This document shows, one piece after another, positions 26,124-34,954 of a stretch of 64,000 nt of DNA. Each line of letters opens with the position of its first letter. Position 1 is the first letter of the stretch. The notes under the pieces were generated by a model, which saw only the letters and a program-made list of their open reading frames with translations, was not told where the DNA came from and did no database searches. This stretch comes from Propionibacteriaceae bacterium AM104-82 (lineage in GTDB: Bacteria > Actinomycetota > Actinomycetes > Propionibacteriales > Propionibacteriaceae). The stretch covers positions 71,117 through 135,116 of the forward strand of contig JAQDQK010000009.1 of the NCBI GenBank assembly GCA_027658995.1. Direction: 5' to 3'. The position numbers and the translations under genes are program-made.

Positions 26124-27302
26124 TCAGGCCTTGGCGGCCGCGGCCCTCCGCTTGTTCCAGATGTCGAAGGCGACCGCGAGCAGCAGCACGAGGCCCTTGA
26201 CGATCTGCTGGATCGACGTCGGGACGCCCATCAACTGCATGCCGTTGGTCATCACGGCCATCACGAGGCCACCGACCATCGCGCCGCCGACGGTGCCGAC
26301 ACCGCCGGTGACGGCAGCGCCACCGATGAAACAGGCGGCGATGGCGTCGAGTTCGATGCCGTTACCAGCGGCGGGCTGGGCGCCGTTCGAGCGCGACGAG
26401 TAGACGATGCCCGCGATGCCCGCGAGCAGGCCCATGTTCACGTAGGCCATGAACAGCGTCCGCTTCACCTTCACGCCGGAGAGCAGCGCGGCGTTGAGGT
26501 TGCCGCCGATGGCGAAGACGTGGCGACCGTAGATGGTGTTCTTCGACACGTAGCCGTAGATCAGGATCAGCGCGGCGAGGATGAACAGCACGATCGGGAA
26601 GCCGCGCGAGGTGGCCAGCTTCCAGGCGAAGAACATCACGACGATCGCGATCAGCACCAGCTTGACGATGAACAGCCCGATCGACTCGACCTGCTGCTCG
26701 TACTTGATGCGGGCCATCCGGGTGCGCCACTGCGACCAGGCGTAGCCCGCGACGGCGAGCGCGCCGACCACCATGGTGAACAGGTCGAAGCCCATGCCTC
26801 CCAACAGTCCGTTGAGGAAGCCTGTCGCGATCCGCTGGTACTCCGGCGTCATGGGGGAGAGCGACACCGAGTCGAGCACCAGGAACGTCATGCCGCGGAA
26901 CAGCAACATGCCCGACAGCGTCACGATGAAGCCGGGGATGCCGACGTATGCGACCCAGAAGCCCTGCCAGGCGCCGATCAGGAGGCCGACCCCGATGCCT
27001 GCGATGACGGCGAGCCACCACGGCATGCCCATCTTGATGATCATCGTCGCCGCGATGGCGCCGACCAGCGCCATCACCGAGCCGACCGACAGGTCGATGT
27101 GCCCGATGACGATGACGAAGAGCATGCCGATCGCGAGGATCAGGATGTAGGAGTACTGCAGGACGATGTTGGTGACGTTCTGGGGGTCCAGGAGGACGCC
27201 CTTGGTCAGGATCGTGAACAGCAGGGTGATGGCGACGAAGGCGATCAGGATGCCGCTCTGCCGCAGGTTCTTGGTGAACATGTCCTTGAGGGCGGTCATC
27301 AC
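26124..27302 (-). CDS. mmsB: CUT2 sugar ABC transporter permease
   Basis: A 392-residue membrane permease of the monosaccharide (XylH/RbsC/MmsB) class with about 10-12 hydrophobic segments. '[19 protein letters not shown]' and '[22 protein letters not shown]' (split across the coupling region) are hallmark stretches for contact with the ATPase. Its ATG overlaps the stop of the ATPase gene (27299-27302). It forms the channel for a sugar delivered by the lipoprotein encoded at 28915. The operon order binding protein, double ATPase, permease is that of the ChvE-MmsAB/GguAB multiple-monosaccharide systems. Confidence 0.9.
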   Translation of the reverse strand: MMTALKDMFTKNLRQSGILIAFVAITLLFTILTKGVLLDPQNVTNIVLQYSYILILAIGMLFVIVIGHIDLSVGSVMALVGAIAATMIIKMGMPWWLAVIAGIGVGLLIGAWQGFWVAYVGIPGFIVTLSGMLLFRGMTFLVLDSVSLSPMTPEYQRIATGFLNGLLGGMGFDLFTMVVGALAVAGYAWSQWRTRMARIKYEQQVESIGLFIVKLVLIAIVVMFFAWKLATSRGFPIVLFILAALILIYGYVSKNTIYGRHVFAIGGNLNAALLSGVKVKRTLFMAYVNMGLLAGIAGIVYSSRSNGAQPAAGNGIELDAIAACFIGGAAVTGGVGTVGGAMVGGLVMAVMTNGMQLMGVPTSIQQIVKGLVLLLAVAFDIWNKRRAAAAKA

Positions 27303-28831
27303 GCGACCTCCCTTTCCTTGGTCATGAGCTTCATGAGGTTCTCCTGGTTGGCCTCTTCGCGCGGAAGCTGGCCGGTGATGCGGCCGAAGGCCAGCGTGAA
27401 AATACGGTCGCAGATGCCGAGCAGTTCGGGGAGCTCCGAGGAGATCACCACGACCGCCTTCCCGGCGTCGGCGAGCGCGTTGATGATGGTGTAGATCTCG
27501 TACTTGGCGCCGACGTCGATGCCGCGGGTCGGCTCATCGAGGATCAGGACGTCCGGCTCGGTCATCATCCACTTGGAGAGCACGACCTTCTGCTGGTTGC
27601 CGCCCGAGAGCTGCCCGACGATGTTCATCACCGTCGGCGTCTTGATCCGCATCGACTTGCGGAACCCCTCCGCGACCTTGATCTCCTCGTTGGAGTTGAC
27701 CACGGTCGCGGCGTTGGAGATCTTCTTCAGCGACGCGGCGGAGATGTTGTGCCGGATGTCGTCGATCAGGTTCAGGCCGTACCTCTTGCGGTCCTCCGTC
27801 GCGTAGGCGAGCCCCGCCTCGATGGCGGCGTCGACGCTCTTCAGCGAGACCGGCTGGCCGTGCAGGTAGAGCTGTCCGCCGATCTTGCGACCGTAGGACT
27901 CCCCGAAGATGCTCATCGCGAGCTCGGTGCGACCGGCGCCCATCAGGCCCGCGATGCCGACGATCTCGCCCGCGCGGACGTCGAAGCTGGCAGCGTCGGC
28001 CACCTTGCGGCCCGCGACGGTCGGGTGCATGACCGTCCAGTCCTCGACCCGCATGATCTCCTCGCCGATGTTGGGCGTGTGATCGGGGAAGAGGCTGTCG
28101 AGGTCGCGACCGACCATGCCGCGGATGATCCGTTCCTGGGTCATCTCCGGGCCGCGCTGCAGCGTCTCGATGGTCGAGCCGTCGCGGATCACCGTGGTGG
28201 AATCCGCGATCGCCACGATCTCGTTGAGCTTGTGCGAGATCATGATCGACGTGATGCCCTCGGCCTTGAGTTGGCGGAGCAGTTCCAGCAGGTGCGCCGA
28301 GTCGGTGTCGTTGAGCGCAGCGGTCGGCTCGTCGAGGATCAGGAGCTTGACCTCCTTGGAGAGCGCCTTGGCGATCTCGACCAACTGCTGCTTGCCGACG
28401 CCGATCTGGTTGATGGGCGTGACGGGATTCTCATCCAGTCCGACCCGGGCCAGCAGCTTCGCCGCCTCGTGGTTGGTGCGGTTCCAGTTGATCCGTCCGG
28501 ACTCGACCTGCTCGTTGCCGAGGAAGATGTTCTCGGCGATCGAGAGCAGCGGCACCAGCGCCAACTCCTGGTGGATGATGACGATGCCCGCCTTCTCCGA
28601 GTCGTTGATGTTGGAGAAGCTGCAGACCTTGTCCTCGAAGACGATGTCGCCCTCATAGGTGCCCATCGGGTAGACGCCCGAGAGCACCTTCATCAGCGTC
28701 GACTTGCCTGCGCCGTTCTCGCCGCAGATGGCGTGGATCTCGCCCTCCTCGACCTCGAGGTTGACGTTGGACAGCGCCTTGACGCCGGGAAATGTCTTGG
28801 TGATGTTCTCCATCCGGAGAATCTTGGCCAT
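27299..28831 (-). CDS. mmsA: CUT2 sugar ABC transporter double ATP-binding protein
   Basis: A 510-residue protein with two fused ATPase domains, as in RbsA/XylG/MmsA. Domain 1 has Walker A 'GENGAGKST' near 36-44 and a LSK-type signature region; '[11 protein letters not shown]' gives Walker B. Domain 2 has a degenerate first loop ('[16 protein letters not shown]') and an intact signature '[15 protein letters not shown]' with '[15 protein letters not shown]'. I start at the ATG at 28831 ([10 protein letters not shown]), with AGGAACAG upstream, rather than the longer frame. An 11-bp hairpin lies in the 83-bp gap from the binding-protein gene and probably lowers transporter expression relative to the binding protein. 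Confidence 0.92.
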   Translation of the reverse strand: MAKILRMENITKTFPGVKALSNVNLEVEEGEIHAICGENGAGKSTLMKVLSGVYPMGTYEGDIVFEDKVCSFSNINDSEKAGIVIIHQELALVPLLSIAENIFLGNEQVESGRINWNRTNHEAAKLLARVGLDENPVTPINQIGVGKQQLVEIAKALSKEVKLLILDEPTAALNDTDSAHLLELLRQLKAEGITSIMISHKLNEIVAIADSTTVIRDGSTIETLQRGPEMTQERIIRGMVGRDLDSLFPDHTPNIGEEIMRVEDWTVMHPTVAGRKVADAASFDVRAGEIVGIAGLMGAGRTELAMSIFGESYGRKIGGQLYLHGQPVSLKSVDAAIEAGLAYATEDRKRYGLNLIDDIRHNISAASLKKISNAATVVNSNEEIKVAEGFRKSMRIKTPTVMNIVGQLSGGNQQKVVLSKWMMTEPDVLILDEPTRGIDVGAKYEIYTIINALADAGKAVVVISSELPELLGICDRIFTLAFGRITGQLPREEANQENLMKLMTKEREVA

Positions 28832-28867
28832 CTGTTCCTGACCTTTCTGTGTGGAGCTGAGGGTGAA

Positions 28868-28900
28868 ACGGCCCGGCACCGACACGCGATGCCGGGCCGT
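28868..28900 (-). terminator. Intra-operon hairpin between the binding-protein and ATPase genes
   Basis: ACGGCCCGGCA and TGCCGGGCCGT form an 11-bp stem with an 11-nt loop; in the direction of transcription it is followed by TTTCACCC. The position fits a partial terminator or mRNA-stabilising hairpin that raises binding-protein yield. Confidence 0.6.
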
Positions 28901-28914
28901 ACCACGGGCTCAGA

Positions 28915-30060
28915 TCAGGCGACGCCCTTGTCGATCTGCTCCTGGGTCCAGTAGCCGGTGTCGACCAGCGCCTCGGTGATGTTGGCCTTGGTGACCGTCA
29001 CCACGTCGAGGAGGTACGAGGGAACGACCTTCACGCCGTTGTCGTAGTCCTTGGTGTTGTTGGCCTCAGGCTCCTTGCCCTCGAGCAGGTCGGTCGCCGA
29101 CTTCACGGCCTGCGCGGCCAGGAGACGGGTGTCCTTGAAGATGGTCGAGTACTGGATGCCGTCCTGGATCAGCTTGACGGAGGCGATCTCGGCGTCCTGG
29201 CCGGTCACGACGGGGAAGCCGGCGCCGACGGTGCCGGAGTAGCCGTTGTTCTGCAGGGCGGTGATGATGCCGCGGGACAGGCCGTCGTAGGCCGACAGCA
29301 CGCCGTCAACCTTGGTGCCGCCCTGGTAGTTGGCCGTCAGCAGGTCCTCCATGCGCTTCTGCGCGGTCTCCTGCTGCCAACGCAGCGTCGCGGCCTGGTC
29401 GATCGAGGTCTGGCCGGAGACGATCTTGATCTCGCCGCTGTCGATCAGCGGCTGGATGACAGACATCGCGCCGTTGAAGAAGAAGTGCGCGTTGTTGTCG
29501 TCGAGGGAGCCTGCGAACAGCTCGACGTTCCACGGTGCGGGCTTGCCGCTGGCCTTGAGGCCCTCGATGAGGGACTCGCCCTGGGCGACGCCGACCTTGA
29601 AGTTGTCGAAGGAGACGTAGAAGTCGACGTTCTTGGAGTCGCGGATCAGGCGGTCGTACGCGATGACCTTGATGCCCTGGGCGGCGGCCGCGTCGAGCTG
29701 CGGCGCGAGAGCGGTGCCGTCGATCGAGGCGATGATGAGGACCTTGACGCCCTGGGTGATCATCTGGTCGATCTGCTGCGCCTGCGTCGGGATGTCGTCA
29801 TTGGCGAACTGCAGCGAGACCTCGTAGCCGGCCTCCTTGAGCTGGCTCTCGACGGCGTTGCCGTCCTGGATCCAGCGCTCGGACGTGCGGGTCGGCATCG
29901 ACACGCCGACCTTGCCGCCAGCAGTCGCGGGCTTGGACTCGCCGCCGCCGGCGGTGGGGGCGGGGGTGCTGCCCGAGCCGGCGCCGCCACCGGCGCACGC
30001 GGCCATCGACAGCGTCAGCAGCAGGCCGGCCGCGGCCACTGCAAGCTTGCGAAGCTTCAT
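28915..30060 (-). CDS. chvE: Sugar-binding lipoprotein of a multiple-monosaccharide ABC transporter
   Basis: A 381-residue solute-binding lipoprotein. Residues 1-22 form a lipoprotein signal with 'LSMAAC' at the lipobox, followed by a Gly/Ser/Pro-rich linker. The periplasmic-binding-protein type I fold is recognised by 'GVSMPTRTSERWIQDGNAV', 'QIDQMITQGVKVLIIASIDG', 'VIAYDRLIRDSKNVDFYVSF' and 'VLSAYDGLSRGIITALQNNG' (each quoted in part). The bilobed protein presents sugars such as xylose, arabinose, glucose or galactose to the permease; which one cannot be told. AGGAGGAACGA precedes the ATG at 30060. It is the first gene of the operon. Confidence 0.9.
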   Translation of the reverse strand: MKLRKLAVAAAGLLLTLSMAACAGGGAGSGSTPAPTAGGGESKPATAGGKVGVSMPTRTSERWIQDGNAVESQLKEAGYEVSLQFANDDIPTQAQQIDQMITQGVKVLIIASIDGTALAPQLDAAAAQGIKVIAYDRLIRDSKNVDFYVSFDNFKVGVAQGESLIEGLKASGKPAPWNVELFAGSLDDNNAHFFFNGAMSVIQPLIDSGEIKIVSGQTSIDQAATLRWQQETAQKRMEDLLTANYQGGTKVDGVLSAYDGLSRGIITALQNNGYSGTVGAGFPVVTGQDAEIASVKLIQDGIQYSTIFKDTRLLAAQAVKSATDLLEGKEPEANNTKDYDNGVKVVPSYLLDVVTVTKANITEALVDTGYWTQEQIDKGVA

Positions 30061-30443
30061 TCGTTCCTCCTGAGAACGTCTGGGCGGCCGGCTCCATGCC
30101 AGCCCCCCGAGGTGTCGACCCGATCTCCTCCGAACTCCTGTGTCAGAGTGGATCTCAGGGGTCTCCATTGGGAAGTTTCGACCCGCGCAACCCCTGCGTC
30201 AAGCCAAAACGGTGTCCCCCAGGTTGCAGATCCGTAACGATTCATGTGCTATCAAATCGGACCGTTAATCCCAAGAGTTTGTCACCCGGGGTCAGTGTAG
30301 GACAGGAATGTTACCGGTAAATCCCGGGGGTCGCTTTGAGTACGGTCTGAACGGCGCAGCGGTGGGCTTTGTCAGCAGACGTTGCGCAGAGTCGAGACGA
30401 GGTCGGCGTGCGTGGCGACGACGGGGTCGGTGGCCATGCACCA
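30061..30443. promoter_or_regulatory. Control region of the sugar ABC operon
   Basis: This 383-bp gap carries no gene. It holds the leader and promoter of the minus-strand sugar operon: TTGACG with GAAACT 17 nt later lies about 120-150 bp before the start. The palindrome TTACCGGTAA lies further upstream. No LacI or ROK regulator gene is present in the window. Confidence 0.5.
30311..30320. promoter_or_regulatory. TTACCGGTAA palindrome, LacI-type operator candidate
   Basis: The sequence TGTTACCGGTAAAT has a perfect 10-bp dyad with the CG centre typical of LacI-family operators for sugar genes in actinobacteria. It lies 250 bp upstream of the binding-protein start, so it may act at a distance or at a distal promoter. 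Confidence 0.5.
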
Positions 30444-33065
30444 CTACCAGTGGCGTCGGGTGACGACGGAGAGCCCGGCGTCGGAGCCGAACGGCGAGGT
30501 CCACTTCAGCGCCTGCAGCAGGCCGGTGCCCTCGGGGGTGCCGACGAAGACCGCGCGGCCCGGGCCGACGTGTCGGGTCCATGCCTCGGCGAACAGGTCG
30601 GCCCTGCTGCGCAGCGTGGCCAGGGTGCTCGGCACCTGGTGCCACACCTCCCGGTCGGGCGTGGGCGGACGGAGCGCGTCGACGAGGCGGACGGTCGTGT
30701 CGTCCCAGACGGGACGCGAGATCAGGTAGCGCGGTTGTTCGATCATCCCCAGCACCTCGGTCAGCGCCTGAGTGAACACCTCGGTGGCCTCCTCGTCCAC
30801 GCCCTCGAGGTGGATGCGCGTCTCGCCGCCTGCGGTGATCTCGACGACCACGCCCTCGGCGCCGACGGGGGACTGCCCGTCTGCATGCAGCGCGTCGGCG
30901 ACCGCCCGCGCGTAGTCGCTCGTCGACGGCGGTGTCGTCACGGCCCTGCGCACCCTCCTCGCCCGGAACAACCACCAACCGCCTCCGACGACGAGGGCGA
31001 CCAGCAGGAGGATCAGCGTGGCGGGAAGGCTGTCGAGGCCGATTCCGATGCCGAGAGCCACCAGCGCCCCTCCCGAGGCGGCGAGACCGGCCGACCTTGC
31101 AGGCACCGGTGGAGGCGCCTCGCGGCGCGCGACGGTCGTCCTCGGGGTGCGGTCGCCGACCACGCGGAGCGTCGAGACCGGGTGGAGTCGCCCCGGGTCG
31201 ACCTCGGCCCAGGCCGTGCGGATCGCCTCGGGGTCCTGGGCGCGGCGCAGCGCGCGGGCGTTGAGTTCGGCCAGCGGGTCGGCGCCCGAGCCGGGGTGCG
31301 CGCCCGGCGGTGCGATCGCCTTTGCGTCGGCCTGTTCGACCGTCGCGTCGCCGGGGGCGACGTCGGGGCTCAGCCTGGAGTCGAGGTGCGCGACCCCGTC
31401 GACCACGTCGCCCTCCTCGTCGACGGCGAACCACCCGGCATGCTTGCGGACCAGTCTGCGGTAGTCGGCGTCGCCCTGCGGCCGGTCGGGCGCCACGCAC
31501 GTCACCGTCCAGTTCACCGCGACCTTGTCGGGGTGCAGGGGGTCGGAGCGCAGCGACCTGCCGCGGGTCTGCACGATCGCGGTCGACGTCGTCGCCGACG
31601 TCAGGTCGACCACCCCCGACACGGCCCGCGCGTCCCACCCCTCGCCGAGCAGTCCGCGGGTGCCGACCAGACAGCGGGTCCAGCCACGGTTCAGGGCGTC
31701 GGTGGCCGCCGCCAGCCACCGCGACGCGCCGGTGCCCTCCAGCACCACGACGCCCTCGCCGGTGATCGTCTCGTCTGGCAGCAGCTCCCGAAGCACCGAC
31801 GCCTCGGCGCCGACGCTGGTGCCCGTCACCATCACCGGTCGCGCCCGGGCGATCCGCTCGTCGGCGACCATCGCCTCGAGCAGCCAGCGAGCCGAACCCG
31901 ACTGCGGTTCGATCACGCCGTCAAGGTCTGCGGGCAGCGCCGTCGCGGTGGAGAAGTCCGTCAGGACGAGCACCCTCGCGTCCGGGTCATCCCCGACGGT
32001 GTGGGCGACGATCTCCGCGGCGGCGGCCGACTTCGAGGCGCTGCGGCTCAGCACCCGGTCGACGAGCGGGACCCCGGGCTTGACCCCCGTCTTGGTCAGC
32101 CGGTAGCCCACCCCTGGCAGCAGGTCGCCGATCCGCCGCGCGAACGCGCGCTGCTCCGGCTCGGCGGTCGCCAGCGCCTCCAACCAGAGGTCGGCGACCG
32201 TCAGCCAGTCCGCGAGCGTGACGTCCTGACGGTGCCGCTCGAAGACGTGCGCGTGCTCGGGCATGTCGAGGTGACCGGCGAGCGCGAGCCGGACGACGGC
32301 GTCGCCGACCTCGGGCGAGAAGTCGCGGAAGTCCCACATCTGGACCCAGGTCAGCAGCGGCACGTGGGTGTCGACGCTCGTCAGTTCCGTGATCAGCTCC
32401 GCGGCCCGCACCGCCCGGGCGTCGAGCCACTCGTCCTCGCGCGGCGTCGGACGGGTGAACCAGGCGAGTTCCGCGAACGGCGCCAGGTCTCCCTCGGCGA
32501 CCAGCGCGGGGATGCCCGCCTGGTACGTGATGGTGCCGAACAGGCGGTGCACCCGCTCGGCCTGGGTCGTCGTCAGCAGGTCGGGAGGCGTGGCCGTCAG
32601 GGCGACGATGCGCGCCTCCGGCAGGTCGGCGAGGATCTCGTCGAGCAGGTCGCCCCACACCTCGAGCAGGTGGTGGCACTCGTCGAGGACAAGGGTGATG
32701 GGGCCAGCGGCGTGGAGCCGTTCGACAAGGGCGAGGCCGTTGGGGTGCAGGCGGGTCTTCGCGCTGGTGCCGTCGGATTCGGAGTCGAACACCGCGAGCG
32801 TCTGGTAGGTGAGGGCGGTAAAGCGCGTCGGGAGTTCCCGGTCCGAGGTGGCCTTCTCGCCCGTGAACGCCTCCCAGGCGGCCCTCCACTGGGCCACGAT
32901 CGCCAGGTTGGGGCCGAACGCGACGATCTTGCCTTCCCAGCCCGCCGCGGCGCCGACGCCGACGAGCGTCTTGCCGCCGCCCGGAGGCAGCACCACCCAG
33001 TGACGGTCGTCGTCAGGGATCGCGATGGCGTCGAGCGCCTCGCGTTGGTGCCGCCGCCAGCGCAC
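30444..33065 (-). CDS. SF2 DEAD/DEAH-type helicase with an internal membrane segment
   Basis: An 873-residue protein. Helicase motifs: Walker A 'PPGGGKT' (27-33), motif II DECH (128-131, followed by His), motif III 'LTATPP' (about 155-160), and a C-terminal helicase lobe with 'GTRGLLGEGWDARAVSGVVDLT' (motif V region, split) and 'QTRGRSLR' (motif VI). After the helicase core, two adjacent hydrophobic stretches occupy about 660-700 ('LVALGIGIGLDSLPATLILL' and following), and a further ~170-residue domain without a recognised family ends the protein. Membrane association of an SF2 helicase is unusual. It starts 4 bp after the UMF1-type transporter gene, so the two are one transcription unit. A role in nucleic-acid defence or uptake is only speculation. 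Confidence 0.8.
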   Translation of the reverse strand: MRWRRHQREALDAIAIPDDDRHWVVLPPGGGKTLVGVGAAAGWEGKIVAFGPNLAIVAQWRAAWEAFTGEKATSDRELPTRFTALTYQTLAVFDSESDGTSAKTRLHPNGLALVERLHAAGPITLVLDECHHLLEVWGDLLDEILADLPEARIVALTATPPDLLTTTQAERVHRLFGTITYQAGIPALVAEGDLAPFAELAWFTRPTPREDEWLDARAVRAAELITELTSVDTHVPLLTWVQMWDFRDFSPEVGDAVVRLALAGHLDMPEHAHVFERHRQDVTLADWLTVADLWLEALATAEPEQRAFARRIGDLLPGVGYRLTKTGVKPGVPLVDRVLSRSASKSAAAAEIVAHTVGDDPDARVLVLTDFSTATALPADLDGVIEPQSGSARWLLEAMVADERIARARPVMVTGTSVGAEASVLRELLPDETITGEGVVVLEGTGASRWLAAATDALNRGWTRCLVGTRGLLGEGWDARAVSGVVDLTSATTSTAIVQTRGRSLRSDPLHPDKVAVNWTVTCVAPDRPQGDADYRRLVRKHAGWFAVDEEGDVVDGVAHLDSRLSPDVAPGDATVEQADAKAIAPPGAHPGSGADPLAELNARALRRAQDPEAIRTAWAEVDPGRLHPVSTLRVVGDRTPRTTVARREAPPPVPARSAGLAASGGALVALGIGIGLDSLPATLILLLVALVVGGGWWLFRARRVRRAVTTPPSTSDYARAVADALHADGQSPVGAEGVVVEITAGGETRIHLEGVDEEATEVFTQALTEVLGMIEQPRYLISRPVWDDTTVRLVDALRPPTPDREVWHQVPSTLATLRSRADLFAEAWTRHVGPGRAVFVGTPEGTGLLQALKWTSPFGSDAGLSVVTRRHW

Positions 33066-33068
33066 CGC

Positions 33069-34403
33069 TCAGGCCGCCTCGACCTCGGTCGCCCGGGGCG
33101 GGTCCTTCACGAACAGCGCGAGCAGCAGGCCCGCGAGCAGCACGACGACGACGCCGAGGATGCCCCAGTACTGCGCCGCCTCCTGCGAGGCGCTGAGCAC
33201 CGACTGGCCGATGGTGATGCCGAGGCCGAACAGCAGCGGCGAGAGGAAGCTGACGGCGCGACCGGTGGTCGCGTAGAGGCCGAAGATCTCGCCGCTCATG
33301 CCCTCCGGGATGAGCCGCGCCAGGAAGCTACGGCTCGCCGACTGGGCTGGGCCGACGAACAGGCACATCAGCAGGCCGAGCGCCCAGAACACGGGCTTGC
33401 CTCCGTCGTGGAAGACGAAGACACCGGTGCCGAGCAGCACAAGGCTGATCAGCGAGATGAGGATGACGCGCTTGGGGCCAAGCTTGTCGTCGAGGAGCCC
33501 GAACAGCATGGTCGCGACCCCCGCCGTCACGTTGGCGGCGACGCCGAAGATGACGACCTCGCTGAACTTGAATCCGAAGGTGCCTGCCGCGAGCACGCCT
33601 CCGAAGGTGAACACGCCCGCGAGGCCGTCGCGGAACAGCGCGGAGGCCAGCAGGAAGAACAGGGTGTTGGGGGAGGTGCGCCACAGGTTCCGGATCGAGG
33701 CGAACAGGGCCTTGTAGGAGCCGACGACGCCGAGCGACGGGGCAGCGGTGGTGGGCTTGCGGTCCTTCAGCGCCACGAAGATCGGGATGGTGAACAGCAG
33801 CGTCCACGCGCCGCAGATCAGCATCGCGATCCGCACATCGGAGGCGGGGAAGTCGGAGCCCAGCGCCACGATGATGACAAGCAGGATCGTGATGCCGCCC
33901 AGGTAGCCGAGGCCCCAGCCCAGACCGCTGACCCGGCCGACGTTGCGCGGGGTCGACACCTGGTCGATGGCGGCGTAGTAGTTGACGTTGGCGATCTCGG
34001 AGACGACGTTGCCGCCGGCGAGCAGGATCGCGCCGAGCCAGAAGTACTCGGGGGACGGCGCCACGAAGTACATGGCTGCCGACACCGCGGCAAGCAGCCA
34101 CGTCTGCCAGCGCAGGTGGAACATCCGTCGGCCCTTGCGGTCGGCCCCTTGGCCGAGCACCGGGGCGAGCAGCGCGACGCAGATGCCAGCGATTCCCGTC
34201 GCCCAGGCCAGGTTCTTGGTGAGGGTGTCGTTGTCGCCGAACGCGTCGCTGGTCAGATAGACGGCGAACACGAAGGTGGTGATGACGGTCGCGAAGGGCT
34301 GGGTGCCCCAGTCCCACATCGCCCAGGAGATCACCTTGCCCGTGGATGCCTTGGACGAGGCCAGCGCCGTCTTGGGCGGCGTCACTTCATGCGTGCTGCT
34401 CAC
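33069..34403 (-). CDS. UMF1-type MFS transporter
   Basis: A 444-residue membrane protein with about 12 hydrophobic segments. The N-terminal 'WAMWDWGTQPFATVITTFVF' is the hallmark of the UMF1/Atg22-like MFS family, and 'GPAQSASRSFLARLIPEGMSGEIFGLY' (split here) is the second conserved block. Such proteins are proposed to export amino acids or other metabolites. A GTG/ATG choice is not needed since the ATG at 34403 starts a typical polar leader. The helicase gene follows directly. It is divergent from the DUF6458 gene. Confidence 0.85.
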   Translation of the reverse strand: MSSTHEVTPPKTALASSKASTGKVISWAMWDWGTQPFATVITTFVFAVYLTSDAFGDNDTLTKNLAWATGIAGICVALLAPVLGQGADRKGRRMFHLRWQTWLLAAVSAAMYFVAPSPEYFWLGAILLAGGNVVSEIANVNYYAAIDQVSTPRNVGRVSGLGWGLGYLGGITILLVIIVALGSDFPASDVRIAMLICGAWTLLFTIPIFVALKDRKPTTAAPSLGVVGSYKALFASIRNLWRTSPNTLFFLLASALFRDGLAGVFTFGGVLAAGTFGFKFSEVVIFGVAANVTAGVATMLFGLLDDKLGPKRVILISLISLVLLGTGVFVFHDGGKPVFWALGLLMCLFVGPAQSASRSFLARLIPEGMSGEIFGLYATTGRAVSFLSPLLFGLGITIGQSVLSASQEAAQYWGILGVVVVLLAGLLLALFVKDPPRATEVEAA

Positions 34404-34521
34404 GCCGTCAACCTACTGGCCCCCGCCCGGATTGCCGCGCAATCCCGCAAAACGCGGGCCGTCGCCGCCCTGCAGCGTTACGATTCCGATACTCCACCCC
34501 CCAAAAGAATGGAGAACAGCC

Positions 34522-34764
34522 ATGCGTATCGGCACTTCCGTCGTCCTGATCGCCCTCGGCGCGATCCTGGCGTTCGCGGTCAACGCAGACGTCCCATACG
34601 TCAGCCTCGACATGATCGGCTACATCCTGATGGGTGCGGGCGTGATCGGGCTGATCTGGTCGCTCGCGACGATGAACCGCTCCCGCGTCACCGAGTCGCG
34701 CACCGTGCAGGATCCGGGCACCGGGGAGACCGTGCACCGGTCGGAGACCCACGACGGCCTCTGA
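34522..34764 (+). CDS. DUF6458-family small membrane protein
   Basis: An 80-residue protein with two hydrophobic segments ('IGTSVVLIALGAILAFAV' and 'MIGYILMGAGVIGLIWSLA') separated by a short loop with VPYVSLD, and a polar C-terminal tail. This is the actinobacterial DUF6458 pattern; its function is unknown. GGAG lies 7 nt before the ATG at 34522. A strong terminator follows, so it is monocistronic. Confidence 0.85.
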   Translation: MRIGTSVVLIALGAILAFAVNADVPYVSLDMIGYILMGAGVIGLIWSLATMNRSRVTESRTVQDPGTGETVHRSETHDGL

Positions 34765-34782
34765 GAGCAAACTCTGCTGATC

Positions 34783-34811
34783 GGCCCCACCCGTCCATAG
34801 CGGGTGGGGCC
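34783..34811 (+). terminator. Terminator after the DUF6458 gene
   Basis: GGCCCCACCCG and CGGGTGGGGCC form a perfect 11-bp stem with a 7-nt loop, 18 bp after the stop. It also insulates the citrate synthase promoter. Confidence 0.8.
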
Positions 34812-34849
34812 GTGCTATGTCCAGCGCCTCTGGACTGGGCGAACGATCC

Positions 34850-34879
34850 TTACAAGTTGTTCGCAAGGGGTTGTATGGT
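34850..34879 (+). promoter_or_regulatory. Candidate gltA promoter
   Basis: TTACAA (34850-34855) and TATGGT (34874-34879) are 18 nt apart, leaving a 5' leader of about 70 nt before the citrate synthase ATG. Confidence 0.45.
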
Positions 34880-34954
34880 GGGGTTCCGCACAGCCCCACA
34901 GAGCTAACCGGCGCCCATGGCGGCCGTCCGGAAAACCAGAGAAAGGCGAATCGC

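Noticed and set aside
25164..27494. Plus-strand open frame of 776 codons
   Set aside because: It is antisense to the hydrolase and sugar permease genes and has the same composition artefact.
30369..34907. Plus-strand open frame of 1,512 codons
   Set aside because: It is antisense to the helicase and UMF1 genes, which have intact motifs. The translation is Arg/Gly/Asp-rich without any domain.
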